In this document: positions 10,800 through 21,369 of the stretch, piece by piece
Layout: each line of letters starts with the position of its first letter
Numbering within the stretch: the first letter of the stretch is position 1
Assembly: GCF_014839805.1 (NCBI RefSeq)
Contig: NC_051118.1
Location: forward strand, 3,836,391-3,900,390
Length of the DNA: 64,000 bases
Reading direction: 5' to 3'
Origin: Manduca sexta
Taxonomy: Eukaryota > Arthropoda > Insecta > Lepidoptera > Sphingidae
Position numbers and translations under genes: made by a program
The notes under the pieces: model-generated
What the model was told of the DNA's origin: nothing
Databases searched by the model: none
What the model saw: only the letters and a program-made list of their open reading frames with translations

Positions 10800-11476
10800 T
10801 TCATGTTTAACTTCATTATTTTGGATCAATGGTATAATCCGCGCGCGATCAAGATGGGATGCGACCTTTCGGAATTGAGATCGATCGATAAAACCGAACT
10901 GTAATCATAAATAATGCCAACACAACTCAAAATAGCTATCCACTTTTAAGTTTATGACAAAATCTTAAAGAAATTCCAACAACAAACGAATATTAGATAA
11001 ATTTATGAAATAGCAAAATAAAATTCTGCCAAGTTCGTTAAGAAAGAAATGAGAACGTTTAGATATATTATTAGCTTGGCACTTCACGACATGTAATATA
11101 ATAATAGGGTCAACTAAGACGACGACGCGACGTCGCTCGACGCAACTGGAGAGGATTTCTTTGACCCGGGTGGGCACGTCACTTTCGCCCAGGTCGCGGA
11201 CATGTCGCTTGTGCGGGTGCGTGTTAAAATATATTTTTATGCATTAATTTGAGACTTATCAGGGTATACTGGAAAGAAAAAAAAAACAAAGAAAAGTTGC
11301 AGAGATCAAAATTAGAGATAAACCTAAAATCCCCTAAAAAATATCAAAAATTGAAAATAAGAAGACAATGGATCTCACGCCTCTAGTATTAGCTCTAACT
11401 GATTCGTATAAAGACCAACCGAGATCTTGGTCTCTCGACACCAAACTACTCACTCCTACCGACATCTGTATCTGAA
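10800..11476. other. Spacer, nothing recognised
   Basis: AT-rich DNA with a small GC-rich patch around 11110-11215. No domain or shared repeat was recognised. Confidence 0.4.
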
Positions 11477-11626
11477 AAATTTAGCGTCAGAAACTTGAAA
11501 GGTTATTGCCTACCGTAGAGTGGAGGTCGAGGGGGACGCAGGCCACGATCGCGGTCGCGTTCTCCATTGGGTCATCCGAGGCCGTAAGTATTAAAATCGG
11601 TTTGTTTTTATTTCTTGTGTATACTT
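11477..11626 (+). repeat. Left copy of 150-bp direct repeat flanking the LINE
   Basis: Matches 25157-25306 over 150 positions with two visible mismatches (near 11496 and 11502). It lies just outside the 3' end of the minus-strand LINE. Within it is an exon-like block: CTACCGTAG acceptor, about 66 open bases, GTAAGTATT donor, encoding RRPRSRSRSPLG in one frame. Being on both sides of the LINE, it is most simply a long target-site duplication. Confidence 0.85.
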
Positions 11627-11711
11627 TGTATGGTATGGTATGGTTATGGGCTCCTTTTTCCGCACTTAGCCCGTAAAAAAGTCGGGCCATTGTGCGTGAC
11701 GTGCATGCCGG

Positions 11712-14700
11712 CTACAAAGCAAGCCAGCCTAACTCCTTCCAGAAGCGCAGGGTCCTCCTGGTGTCTCCACAGGCTTCTCGGAGTGACCCCGGCGAATCGA
11801 GGATTTTTGCCCGTTGCGCAGCTACTCCTTCACATTCCAGGATGACGTGGTAAGCTGTTTCGTCGGCCGACAGGCATCCCCTACATAGGGGGCTGTCGGT
11901 CATACCTAGAACATATAAATGTTTTTTTAGTGGGCAATGTCCAGTAATGGTACCTACCACTATGCGTAGGGATGCCCTGTCCAAAGATAAAAGGCGCTTA
12001 GTCAGACGAGGATCCGGGTGTGGCACGGTTTCCCGGGATTGTCTGCATGTACTGATACTCGCCCATTGATCCGCGTGTAGTTTATGTTTTCTGTGACGCA
12101 GCCATGTTCTCAGCTGGTAAAAGGGGAGCGACATGATTGGTTCGGGACCCAATAAGGTCTGGTACGATTCTCTTTTTGCCAGCTCGTCAGCTGCGTCATT
12201 TCCTAGAGAGCCACTGTGCCCTTTGATCCACTGTAGGGTAACTGAGTTATGTTTTCCTATACCCTCCAGTGTTTGGTAGCACTCTAGTATGAGCCCTGAT
12301 TGAATGGTCTTGCTATCAAGGGCTCGTAATACAGCAGCGCTATCGGATACAATACGTATTTTGTGGCCTATAAGGCCCCGCTTTTCCACTGCTTTGGCTG
12401 CCTCCGTGATGGCGACACATTCACATTGGTAGATGGAACTGTGTGCGCCTAAGGCCATTATTATCTTGATGTTAATTTCTGGTGAGAACACACCTGCCCC
12501 CGATCGTGTCCTGGTCTTAGACCCATCGGTGTATATTCGCAGTTCGTGTGTGCCAGACCAGTCATGCTGTTCTTCGGTCAGCCTAACGGTGTTAGTTTTT
12601 TCCGAAGATATATTGTTTGGGTACCCTGTCGTTGGGAGCGGCCATCAGTGGTTTGTAGTTGATGGCCTCTTCCAGAATTTCGGCGTGGGCACCTATTGCT
12701 GTACCCCAGAGGTTGAGTGTCTTTAACCTGACTGCTGCTGAGGCTGCCTCTTGTTGGATAAACAGATCCAGGGGCGGCAGTCCCAACAGGACATCTAAAG
12801 CAGCTGTGGGTGTAGTTTTCATGCAGCCCGTTATAGCTGTACACGCTAATCTCTGAAATTGCTGCAGTTTGTTTCTGGCTGTGGATGGTTTAGTTCTGGG
12901 CCACCAGACTACAGCTCCATAGGTGGTGATTGGTCGTACCCCCGCAGTATATAGCCATCTGGCAATTTTAGGTTGTACGCCCTAAGTTTTGCCGAGAAGT
13001 CTTTTACACTGCCAGAATGTGATACAGGCCTTTTCTAGTTTGTGGTCCAGATGTTTATTCCATAACAGTTTATCATCCAAAATAACACCTAGGTATTTCA
13101 CCTCTTTTGTAAGAGATAACGTAGTGCCTTGTAATTGAGGTAAGCGAAAATTTTCTGTAGTGCGCTTTCTCGTGAACAATACGAGTTCGATTTTCGATGG
13201 GTTTACCGTTAGGCCCCTTCATGAGATCGCATAGGACGCCTACGAATTTTCCCTTAATAAGGATCGCTACATCGTCTGCATAGCCTACAGTGTGGAAGCC
13301 TGCCTCGTTTAGTGACCTAATTAGGTCATCCACTACGAGGTTCCACAGGAGTGGCGATATTACTCCCCCCTGTGGACAGCCTTTCGATACAATGGCTCGG
13401 ACTCTGCCATTGACTGTCACCTGCACCGCTCTTTTCCTTAACATGTTACCTATCCAGTTGACTGTGCATGGGTCAGCACCATAGTTGAGCAGTGCACGGC
13501 TTATGCTGTTAAACTGCGTCTTGTCAAAAGCTCCTTCGATGTCAATGAAGGCTGCAAGCGCTGAAGATTGAGTTGATAGTGCGCTCTCTATTGTCGTAAT
13601 GACATTGTGAAGCGTTGATTCGGTTGATTTGCCAGAGGAGTAGGCGTGTTGTTGGTGATGTAGAGGGTGGTAAGTTAGAGCCTCATCTCGGAGATCTCGA
13701 TCACATAATCTCTCCATTGCCTTAAGAAGGAAGGAATGAGGCTGATTGGTCTATGACTCTATACAATTTTGGTTGTGTATAGTCGCTCTTACCTGGTTTA
13801 GGTATAAATACTACTTTTACTTCTCTCCATTTATGGGGGGTGTAGCAGTGTATTAGGCATCCTCGGTAGATCTTAACTAGATGTGGAGCAATTGTGCTTT
13901 TGCTCCACTGTAGAAGTCCTGGGAAGATGCCGTCAAGACCAGCCGCTTTATAGGCAGAGAAGCTGTTTATTGCCCATAGGACTTTTTCCAACGTGATTAC
14001 TCGCTGGGCAGTAGAGATGGGGTCACTAGTTGCTTGTTTAAATTTTTGTTGGTCCTCCTCCTCCCATGTGGTGTTCTCCGTTACGGAGCAACCTGGAAAG
14101 TGTGTGTTAAGTAACAGCTCGCACATTTCTGTGTCAGTTGTTGTATAGCTGTTATTTGGTTTCTTCAGGGAGCCTAGGTTGCGATCTGGGTCTTTGGATA
14201 CGATTTTTCTCACCCTAACTGCCTGTGTGTTTGATTCGATGTTAGTACGGAAAGTTCGCCAGCATTCGCGCTTCCGTACCCGGATGCATTTCTTGTATGC
14301 TGCCTGGGTTGCCTTGTACGCATCCCAGTCTTCTGCTTTCCTTGTGTTTTTTGCTCTTTTAAACAGTTTGCGTAGTTTGCATCTCAATTTCTCGAGTTGA
14401 GGACTCCACCAGCCGCTGCGATTGGCAGTCCTCGGAGTGTGTCCCGTGAGCGGACAGCTTTTTTGAAATGCGTCTATTAGTGTTTCTGTCAGTTTATTTA
14501 CGTGTTTCTCTATGTCAGCCGGCCCGCAATATTCCTCGGGGACGTGTTTGAGGTTCGGGCTTGCTGACACCAGTTTTCCGAACCATACGCTATCAGTTAT
14601 TTTAGGGTTGCGCCAAGGTTCGGGCTTCTTAGTGTCCACGTTCAGTTTGTATCTTATCCATCTGTGATCCGAGTTGGATAGTTCGTTAGATACCTGCCAA

Positions 14701-14912
14701 TCTGATATTTTTTCCGAAATATTATCCGTTGACAGTGTTATGTCTATAATAGTTTGGTATCTGGAAGTTACAAAGGTGGGTTCGGACCCTCTGTTTATAA
14801 GCCTAAGATTAGTGGAGAATAAAAATTCAACCAAGTCATCACCACTTTTATTGGAAGCGCCGCTGCCCCAGATAGTATGATGAGCGTTCGCGTCCGCCGA
14901 GATGATCAGCTA
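11712..14912 (-). pseudogene. LINE ORF2: endonuclease end, RT and RNase H
   Basis: From 14912 downward: SADANAHHTIWGSG (APE-type endonuclease), SDHRWIRYKL (its last catalytic His region), AAGLDGIFPGLLQ and KVVFIPKPGKSDY (RT blocks 1-2). Then come YSSGKSTESTLHN, AFIDIEGAFD (block with catalytic Asp), GCPQGGVISPLLWNLVVDDL, VGYADDVAIL (YADD active site), RNase H (VSDSAAVLRALDS, WIKGHSGSLGNDAADELAK) and TGHCPLKKHL..CRGC...ETAYHVILEC. All domains are present but in at least four frames, with breaks near 13720, 13210-13170 and 12500-12850. RT copies RNA at the nicked target; RNase H would remove the RNA. The protein is inactive as written. Confidence 0.85.
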
Positions 14913-15704
14913 TGCTATTCTGTAACATCTCACAGTATTACTCACTTCTGAATCCGCGGTGAAAACGCTACTTGGAAGTCTCAACACGAGTGAAATCTAC
15001 TACTAACGTTACAAGGTGAAAATGACGGTGAGGTGAACTATTTTTAAGTGAGATCTTACTTATTTGACGTTAAACGGTATTCGGCAGCAAAGATTTCGAT
15101 AGTCACTTTAGAATTTAAATGTCAAATCAAAAGTTAATCATTTGCTAGCGAAAAGAAAAGTGAGAACTATATAAATTGTGATTAAGGTATTTTAAAAAGA
15201 ATTTAAATAAGTTATTTCCTTAAAATGTAAGTGAAATTATTGAATACGTCTATAAAAAGATAACACGCACTATATTTTTAAAATTTTACATTTATTAACT
15301 TTGTAGATGGCTCGATCATTTCTTTTGTTAAGTATGTTGAAAGAAGCCCACGAATTAGAAGTGAGTACCAGCCGTCGCCAAGCTCAAATTATCAGAAATT
15401 TACCACTTGTAAATCGCGATGACGAATTTGTGCACATCTATAGACTAACGGAGGATTTAATTAAAGGTTTAGAAAATGAACTAAGTCCTTTGTTAAACAC
15501 AACTAAGCGTCACGGGAAAGGACTTACAATAAGGTGCAAGGTAAATGGATACTTAAGTTTACTTAGCACATTTTAACTTATTTTAATTTCGAATGTTTGT
15601 AGAAATTACTATATAGGTCTTGATATCAGTCTGTATTTTTTAGATCCTTTGCACATTATCGTTTTTGGCGAACGGCAGTTACCAAAAAATATTAGGGAGA
15701 AATA

Positions 15705-17011
15705 CCTAGTCTTGCCATAAATATTGTAATAAAGAAAAAAGAAAATTGTTAACTGCAAATAACATTTATTACTTTTACAGTGTGTCAGTTTAATACATAA
15801 ATATAAAACAATTAAAAATATAAAAAGCTTATTCGAAGTGGTCTCCATTGGCTGCAATACAGTCCTTTAAACGATGAGGCCAGTTATCAATAGAAGCACG
15901 CACTCTTTCCATGGGAAAATTCTTCACTGCCAATCGTATAGATTGTTTTAGGGACTCCAAATTATCATGGCGTTTAGAGCAAGCTGTACTCTCTAAAACT
16001 GACCACAAATCATAATCCAGCGGATTAAGATCGGGACTAGACGACGGCCAGTCTTCAGCTCTGATGAAGTCCGAAACGTTCGATTCCAACCAAGACTGCG
16101 TGGACCGAGCTTTATGACCCGGCGCCGAGTCTTGCTGGAAGGACCATACTTGGTTATTGAACATGGTGATGTTAAGGGGCTTAACTACCTTCTCAAGAAT
16201 GGTATCTTGATACACTTGTGCCGATGTTTTGATACCTTTTTCACAAAAATATGGCTCAGTCACTCCTTCATAGCTAACACCCCACCAAACCATCACTGAA
16301 GTCGGATAATGTCCACGTTGCACTCTGTCGACTAATTGGGAAGCTTCCTTAGAGCTTTGAGCATAAATACGGTCATTTTGTTTGTTAAAATGTTGCTCAA
16401 TTGTAAAAATTTTCTCATCCGTAAACAAAATTTTTCTGTGACCTCCCTTTGCGTACCGCTTCAGTAGTTGTTTCGATTTTACCACCCTATTCTTCTTTAA
16501 ATTATCAGTTAAGAAATGGCCAGTGCGTCTCTTATAGGCTGCAAGTCCTAAGTCATCTTTTAAAATACGCGACATGGTTCTAGGTGCTATCTTCATTTCC
16601 CGAGATAAAATCTTTTGCTTTCGGACAGGATTTCTTCGAATTCTTTCCCTTACTGCTTTGACCACCTTTTTCGTACGAACACTACGTGGACGGCCAGATC
16701 TTTTTCTGTCACAAACAGAGGAGGTCTCATTGTACCTATTAATAGCCCGGTACACAAACATTTTACTAATACCAAGTGTATGGAGAGTTTTAAAAATTGC
16801 ATTTGGCTCCATACCTACTTTGTGTAATGCTATCACAGCGATTCGGTTCTCTTTATCACCCCACACCATTTTAATATCGCAAAATATTTTACAATGTATT
16901 GGCGCCAAAATGAGAAAACACAATGAACAATCGTATAAAAATGACAGATTCGAAATTCAAATGTAATATTTTTTTATAATTAAGTGTAACAGTATTTATG
17001 GCCAGACTAAG
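15705..17011 (-). mobile_element. Mariner, maT-like (DD37D), complete
   Basis: Flanked by TA (15703-15704 and 17012-17013). The ends read CCTAGTCTTGCCATAAATA at the left and, inverted at the right, CTTAGTCTGGCCATAAATA, giving imperfect terminal inverted repeats of about 27 bases. It is about 1.3 kb with a single complete transposase ORF. It sits inside the transposase gene region of the Harbinger element, so it is younger than that element. Confidence 0.92.
15829..16869 (-). CDS. maT-type mariner transposase, intact ORF
   Basis: 346 codons from MVWGDKENR; an upstream in-frame ATG at 16923 would add 18 residues, but the MVWG start fits the family length. Two N-terminal helix-turn-helix regions are separated by a GRPR-like hook (KRSGRPRSVRTKK). 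The catalytic core is ILFTDEKIF (first Asp), WSFQQDSAPGHKA (second Asp) and SSSPDLNPLDYDLW, where the last Asp lies 37 residues after the second: DD37D. The enzyme cuts and pastes the element into TA sites in the nucleus. No stop or frameshift is visible and both termini are present, so this copy may still be active, or be recent. Confidence 0.9.
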   Translation of the reverse strand: MVWGDKENRIAVIALHKVGMEPNAIFKTLHTLGISKMFVYRAINRYNETSSVCDRKRSGRPRSVRTKKVVKAVRERIRRNPVRKQKILSREMKIAPRTMSRILKDDLGLAAYKRRTGHFLTDNLKKNRVVKSKQLLKRYAKGGHRKILFTDEKIFTIEQHFNKQNDRIYAQSSKEASQLVDRVQRGHYPTSVMVWWGVSYEGVTEPYFCEKGIKTSAQVYQDTILEKVVKPLNITMFNNQVWSFQQDSAPGHKARSTQSWLESNVSDFIRAEDWPSSSPDLNPLDYDLWSVLESTACSKRHDNLESLKQSIRLAVKNFPMERVRASIDNWPHRLKDCIAANGDHFE

Positions 17012-18465
17012 TATATCTACTTTCTTATCTCAAACATCAGTGTCCCGGTGTATCAAGGAAATCGTTGAGGCTATGAATCATCCAGTTATAGTAAAAAAAT
17101 ATATTAGATTTCCTCAAAATTCATCGGAGAGACAGAAAATAACTGAAAGGTATGTAAGTAACTGTAAAGTTTCCTTTTCAATCTCAGTAATTGAAACAAC
17201 TTACTAAAATGTAAACTTTGATACATTACAGGTTTTATGAAAAATTCCATATTCCTGGTGTAATAGGGTGCGTAGATGGCACTTTTATTGTATGTTGAGG
17301 CCGCGTGAACACGAAGAACGATACTATTGCCATGCAAGGAATATTATGTTGGCAAGTTTTAAACTTTTATTATATCATTTCTATCCAGAAGCAGCCTTAG
17401 CCTTATTGGTGGCGAAACGGGCAACCGCCCGAAGACTCGGTTTACAGGGGCCTCGCGCGGAGTTTTGGAGGACCTTTTTTAGCGTGTTACATAAGACACT
17501 TAAAATTTGAGATCTTATTTTTTATTTAGTTATAATAATTTGACATACCTATTCAAACTTGTAGAAAAGAATTTAGTCTTAAAAATAAGCAAAATTACAT
17601 TCAGTTACGTTCCAAACTTTGAATATAATAGATTCATAATTTAAATTTACAGATCAATGACGCCGACCTCAACATTCAACATGTAGATGCAACATTCGGC
17701 GGAGCAAGTCACGATAGCTTTATTTTTAATAATTCTGTTATAAGGGATCATTTAGAAACATTAACAAATTCTGGTGAAGTAGTATATTTATTGGGTAAGC
17801 ATATCCTTAATAATAATAATTTAAAAAAATACCATCATGAATTATCAAATTATTAAAACTTACATTGGCGTTGCTGAGTACTGAGTTAAACAATAGATTG
17901 AAGAAATAAGTTATATTAAATGTTGTTTATAAACATAAGATTTTGGACACTTACAGTTTAACATTATGCAGCAAAATCGGAAGATATTTTTATGGACCGT
18001 TACTTCTGAATAATATATTATTTTTTTTATTGAAAATAATAGTTTATCTTGTTTTTTTCGTGAGATTCTGGCTATCCCCAACGTGCCCATTTAATGACTC
18101 CAGTCAGTGGCGTGACTGAAGACACCCCTGAAGCATATTACAATAAACTTCACGCTTCGGCTCGAAATTCCGTAGAAAGAACAATAGGAGTTCTAAAAGC
18201 CCGTTTTAGGTGTCTTCAGGTTCATCGTGTTTTACAATATCATCCAGACACAGTTGCAAAAATTGTTATCGCCTGTTGTGTGCTCTATAACATATGCAAC
18301 CGTGCAGGATTACCTTCGCCAATGTTAAATGAAGCAGAAGTGCAGATGGAGAGGTCTATGCATATGGAAAGACCCTTTAATCTGCATCAAGAGTTAGAAC
18401 ATGCAATAGGCGCCAATTGTAGAATTCGTTTAATTAATACATTATGGCAAAGTAGAATGGTTTAA

Positions 18466-18920
18466 TTCTTTTTTAACTTTCACACATGGTCTATACATGT
18501 ACAAAAATTCTTGCCTTCAGAGATCCTGTAATATTTTTAGATCTTGACAACAATGCCACTTATCGGGTTTAAAACTATAATATATTTCAGGCAAACCTGT
18601 ATAATTTCATTTTAATTTATAAACATATATTGATATTGTAGAATGTAACCTTTGTTGTAGCTCTGTTATTTTTTTGTGTTCTATTTTTATAGATATTTAT
18701 TTGTTTTTCTTGCCTAGTTACCTTACTTCCAAATAAACACTTGTGTCAGTAAAACATCTTCTACTTAACTTTATTAATTATTTATAACACTTACAACAGA
18801 TATTAGCAATAAATTAGTATGGTGAATGTGTGTGTTTGTGGTATGGTGTTATAACAAGTATTTTAATATTAGTATATGATTAACATTAGTATGGATCACT
18901 GTTATGGTTGTGTGGCAAAA
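18466..18920. other. Spacer between the two Harbinger genes
   Basis: AT-rich DNA downstream of the transposase stop. It contains AATAAA-type words (for example near 18732) that could serve as polyadenylation signals; nothing else is recognised. Confidence 0.35.
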
Positions 18921-18924
18921 CACA

Positions 18925-19020
18925 TTCTTTTACTTTACTCGACCGGGGATCGATTCCGAAATCTCTATGCGCCAGTGCTACCATAGTACTACTACGCCGC
19001 CTAAGCAGCCACAATACCAT
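18925..19020 (-). repeat. tRNA-derived SINE remnant
   Basis: The minus strand reads GGCTGCTTAGGCGGCGTAGT, then TGGTAGCACTGGCGCATAGA, and a B-box-like GGAATCGATCCCCGG. The order resembles the tRNA-related head of lepidopteran SINEs. No tail or target duplication was recognised. A true tRNA is unlikely because no acceptor stem closes. Confidence 0.4.
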
Positions 19021-19063
19021 TGTATAAAAAGTATTTTTAATAAAAATAAGATAAAAATGTTTT

Positions 19064-20889
19064 TCATTTTTTATTTAATATTTCTGCCACAGCCTTAAGT
19101 CCTTCTCCTAGAGCAAGATTTGCTTGGGCCATCAAACGCCCCGTCTCAATGTGACTTTCTAATACCGCCACTATGCGACGTTCAAGATCCACTCGTTGTT
19201 CTTCTATCCTCAAAAAAATTTCGGATATACTAACAAATTGGGAACGTCGCTGAGACGGAGGTGACCGTCTAACGCGAAATCTTCGTCGTCTAGGAGCTGA
19301 AAAGAAGGAATTACATTAGGTACCTATTTGATAAAAATCATCACTTTTGGTGATGAAAATAAAAATGCAGTTACTTACTTGAACCTACACTGGCAGTGTT
19401 ATGTGGCAAGTTATCCCTATCACCTGCAGCAAGTGGACTGGCGGGAGCTCTAGTTGATAGCTAAAATGGCAATATAATTATTTTTCTATTATGTAAATGT
19501 ATTTTGATTACCTGTCATAACAATATATTAACTTCTTATATTTCATATTCCCTTACATCAAATATTTGAATTGGGCAAAATACTTTTTAAGCATAATTTG
19601 AATGTAATTTGACTCAGTTTTCCGTGCCTGCTTAATATCTACTGTCTGATGGATCCTGTTTTAAGCATCGTGATCAGAAAATCTAGGCTCCACTGGTGCA
19701 CAGCCCATATAAGCTGTCATTTTAACAAGGAGGCAACAAAAGATTTATATCACATTGCACAATATTTAACCATACCTTTAAAAATTATAAAATCAATATT
19801 ATGAGGGAGATACCTCTCTGAGTTCACATGCTTGTGATGCAGCAGCGGGTTGATGGTGTGGTTGGTCTAAGTGCTGTGGTGACAATTCCCGGTGCACATT
19901 TGGCATTTCTACGCTATATACAGGAGTATCCTGAAACAGATATTTGTGAATATTAATTAATACACATGGGTATTATTAAAAATAAGTAGCTTCACCAAAA
20001 AAAAATATAACATGTTTTTATGAAGTGGAAAATAATAAATTGGGATCCGAGATCGAATACTTTAAACATACTGCTTGAACCCTTTGAATATATTCACAAA
20101 TTTAGATTTTAATGAATATGAAATTTGCATTTTTCATATCTATATACTATAATTATATTAACTTATAATAATTCATTAGCCCTATTATAATATAGGTATA
20201 AGTAATTAATTAAGTATCTATTTTTTTTACCAAATTAAATGATGTACTTGGACATTCATGAGCCACATTAGTATTTGGTTCATTATTTTGCTCTGAAAAT
20301 CCAACTAAAATTGAAGGACTGTCATCTGCATCGGATGTTGGCTCCTGCAATATTATAATAGGTACACTTAGTCATAATTTTTTTTAAAAGTATGAACAAC
20401 ATATTTTTATAGGCAAAAGTAAGTTAGCTCACATCAAACACTGGTATCTGGAGATGCACATCTCCAGTAGCAAATCCACCACCACCCATTAATGCAACTA
20501 TCCTCTCTTCAATTCCATTTAATTCTAGCACCTCCACATTTCCACCACCAGTCCTACGTCTAGCGGCAGCTCTAAGTGCAGCTTTTTTTTTTATTGCGCT
20601 TTTTTTGTCAGCCCAGTACTAGAGAAAGAAAAAAACTCAGTGTAAAAAAAGGTCGCTAACCCAAGCAAAGATTAAAATGTTAAGTGGTTAGTGAAGGTAT
20701 AAAAAATCTACATACCTTTATCCATTTTTGTACACTTTTGATGGTGCCTCCTCCAATACTGTTTAATTTGGACGTAATCATTTCCCATTCTTTACGGGCT
20801 TGAGCCTTGGCAGACGGGTTTCTTAAAAATCCTTTAGCCAACTGCGGTCTTTCTTCTAAATATTGCACTAGAGCTTCTACTTGAGCCAA
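19064..20889 (-). CDS. Harbinger Myb/SANT-like DNA-binding protein, 6 exons
   Basis: Exon 1 (20889-20716) encodes MAQVEALVQYLEERPQLAKG..KEWEMITSKLNSIGGG..VQKWIK, a zeste-like Myb/SANT domain. Exon 2 (20618 to about 20434) continues YWADKKSAIKKKAALRAAAR and a GGGGFATGDVHLQ segment. Three small exons follow (about 20345-20233, 19932-19812, 19460-19380). The last (19296-19064) is RRRRFRVRRSPPSQ followed by a leucine/isoleucine coiled coil ending LNKK-stop. Each junction has GT/AG. Harbinger elements encode such a second protein, which binds the element ends and helps import the transposase. The reading is continuous, unlike the transposase, so this gene may be the better preserved half of the pair. 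Exon edges other than the first and last are estimates. Confidence 0.8.
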
Positions 20890-21369
20890 CGAAGGATGCG
20901 AAACACGTCCAAAAGATCTAAAATAATAACATTAATTAAATTAATTTCATGAATTCTAAAGACTTTACATTTGAATTCTAGTCATTTAATAATTAATAAA
21001 GCCAATACTTACTCCATTGTATTAATCAAAATAGTAATGTAATAATATTTATCGCAGCAACAGAAATTTTACACAAGCGAACGAAATGTATTCAAATTTG
21101 AAACTAGGTACTTAAAACTTTGTTTTGACAGGACTCCACAATCACGGGTTCTTTTTTTCTTTAAACAGGCAAAGGAAGACTGTGGTCAGCCAACGTAATA
21201 AATCCCATTTTATAAAAGAAAGAGTAAAATTTTATATACATGTTAAATACAACAATGAATACATATCTTACATTAAAATATAATTAAATGATTTGTTCTT
21301 CCAATATTTATGATAAAAATGCTGTCCATAAAGTTGACAAATATGCATAACGTTGAGAGGCCGACACTA
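20890..21369. other. Harbinger 3' flank up to the Sailor insertion
   Basis: Upstream region of the Myb/SANT gene. AT-rich, with no further gene recognised. Confidence 0.4.

Larger units (their letters stand above)
15307..18465 (+). pseudogene. Harbinger transposase (HARBI1-like), multi-exon
   Basis: Exon 1 (15307-15543, MARSFLLLSML.., donor AAG|GTAAAT). A second exon around 17000-17151 reads TSVSRCIKEIVEAMNHP and ends before GTATGT. A third from about 17232 (acceptor ATTACAG) reads IPGVIGCVDGTFI with the first catalytic Asp. A fourth about 17653-17793 carries DADLNIQHVDATFGG and SHDSFIFNNS. A fifth from 18066 reads SGYPQRAHLMTPVSG and ARNSVERTIGVLKARFRCL with the catalytic Glu, ending at 18465. 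This is the DDE endonuclease of PIF/Harbinger elements. The mariner at 15705-17011 interrupts the region between exons 1 and 2. A one-base deletion after CVDGTFI shifts to MLRPREHEERYYC, and the end of exon 3 is missing. It is therefore not functional. Confidence 0.85.
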
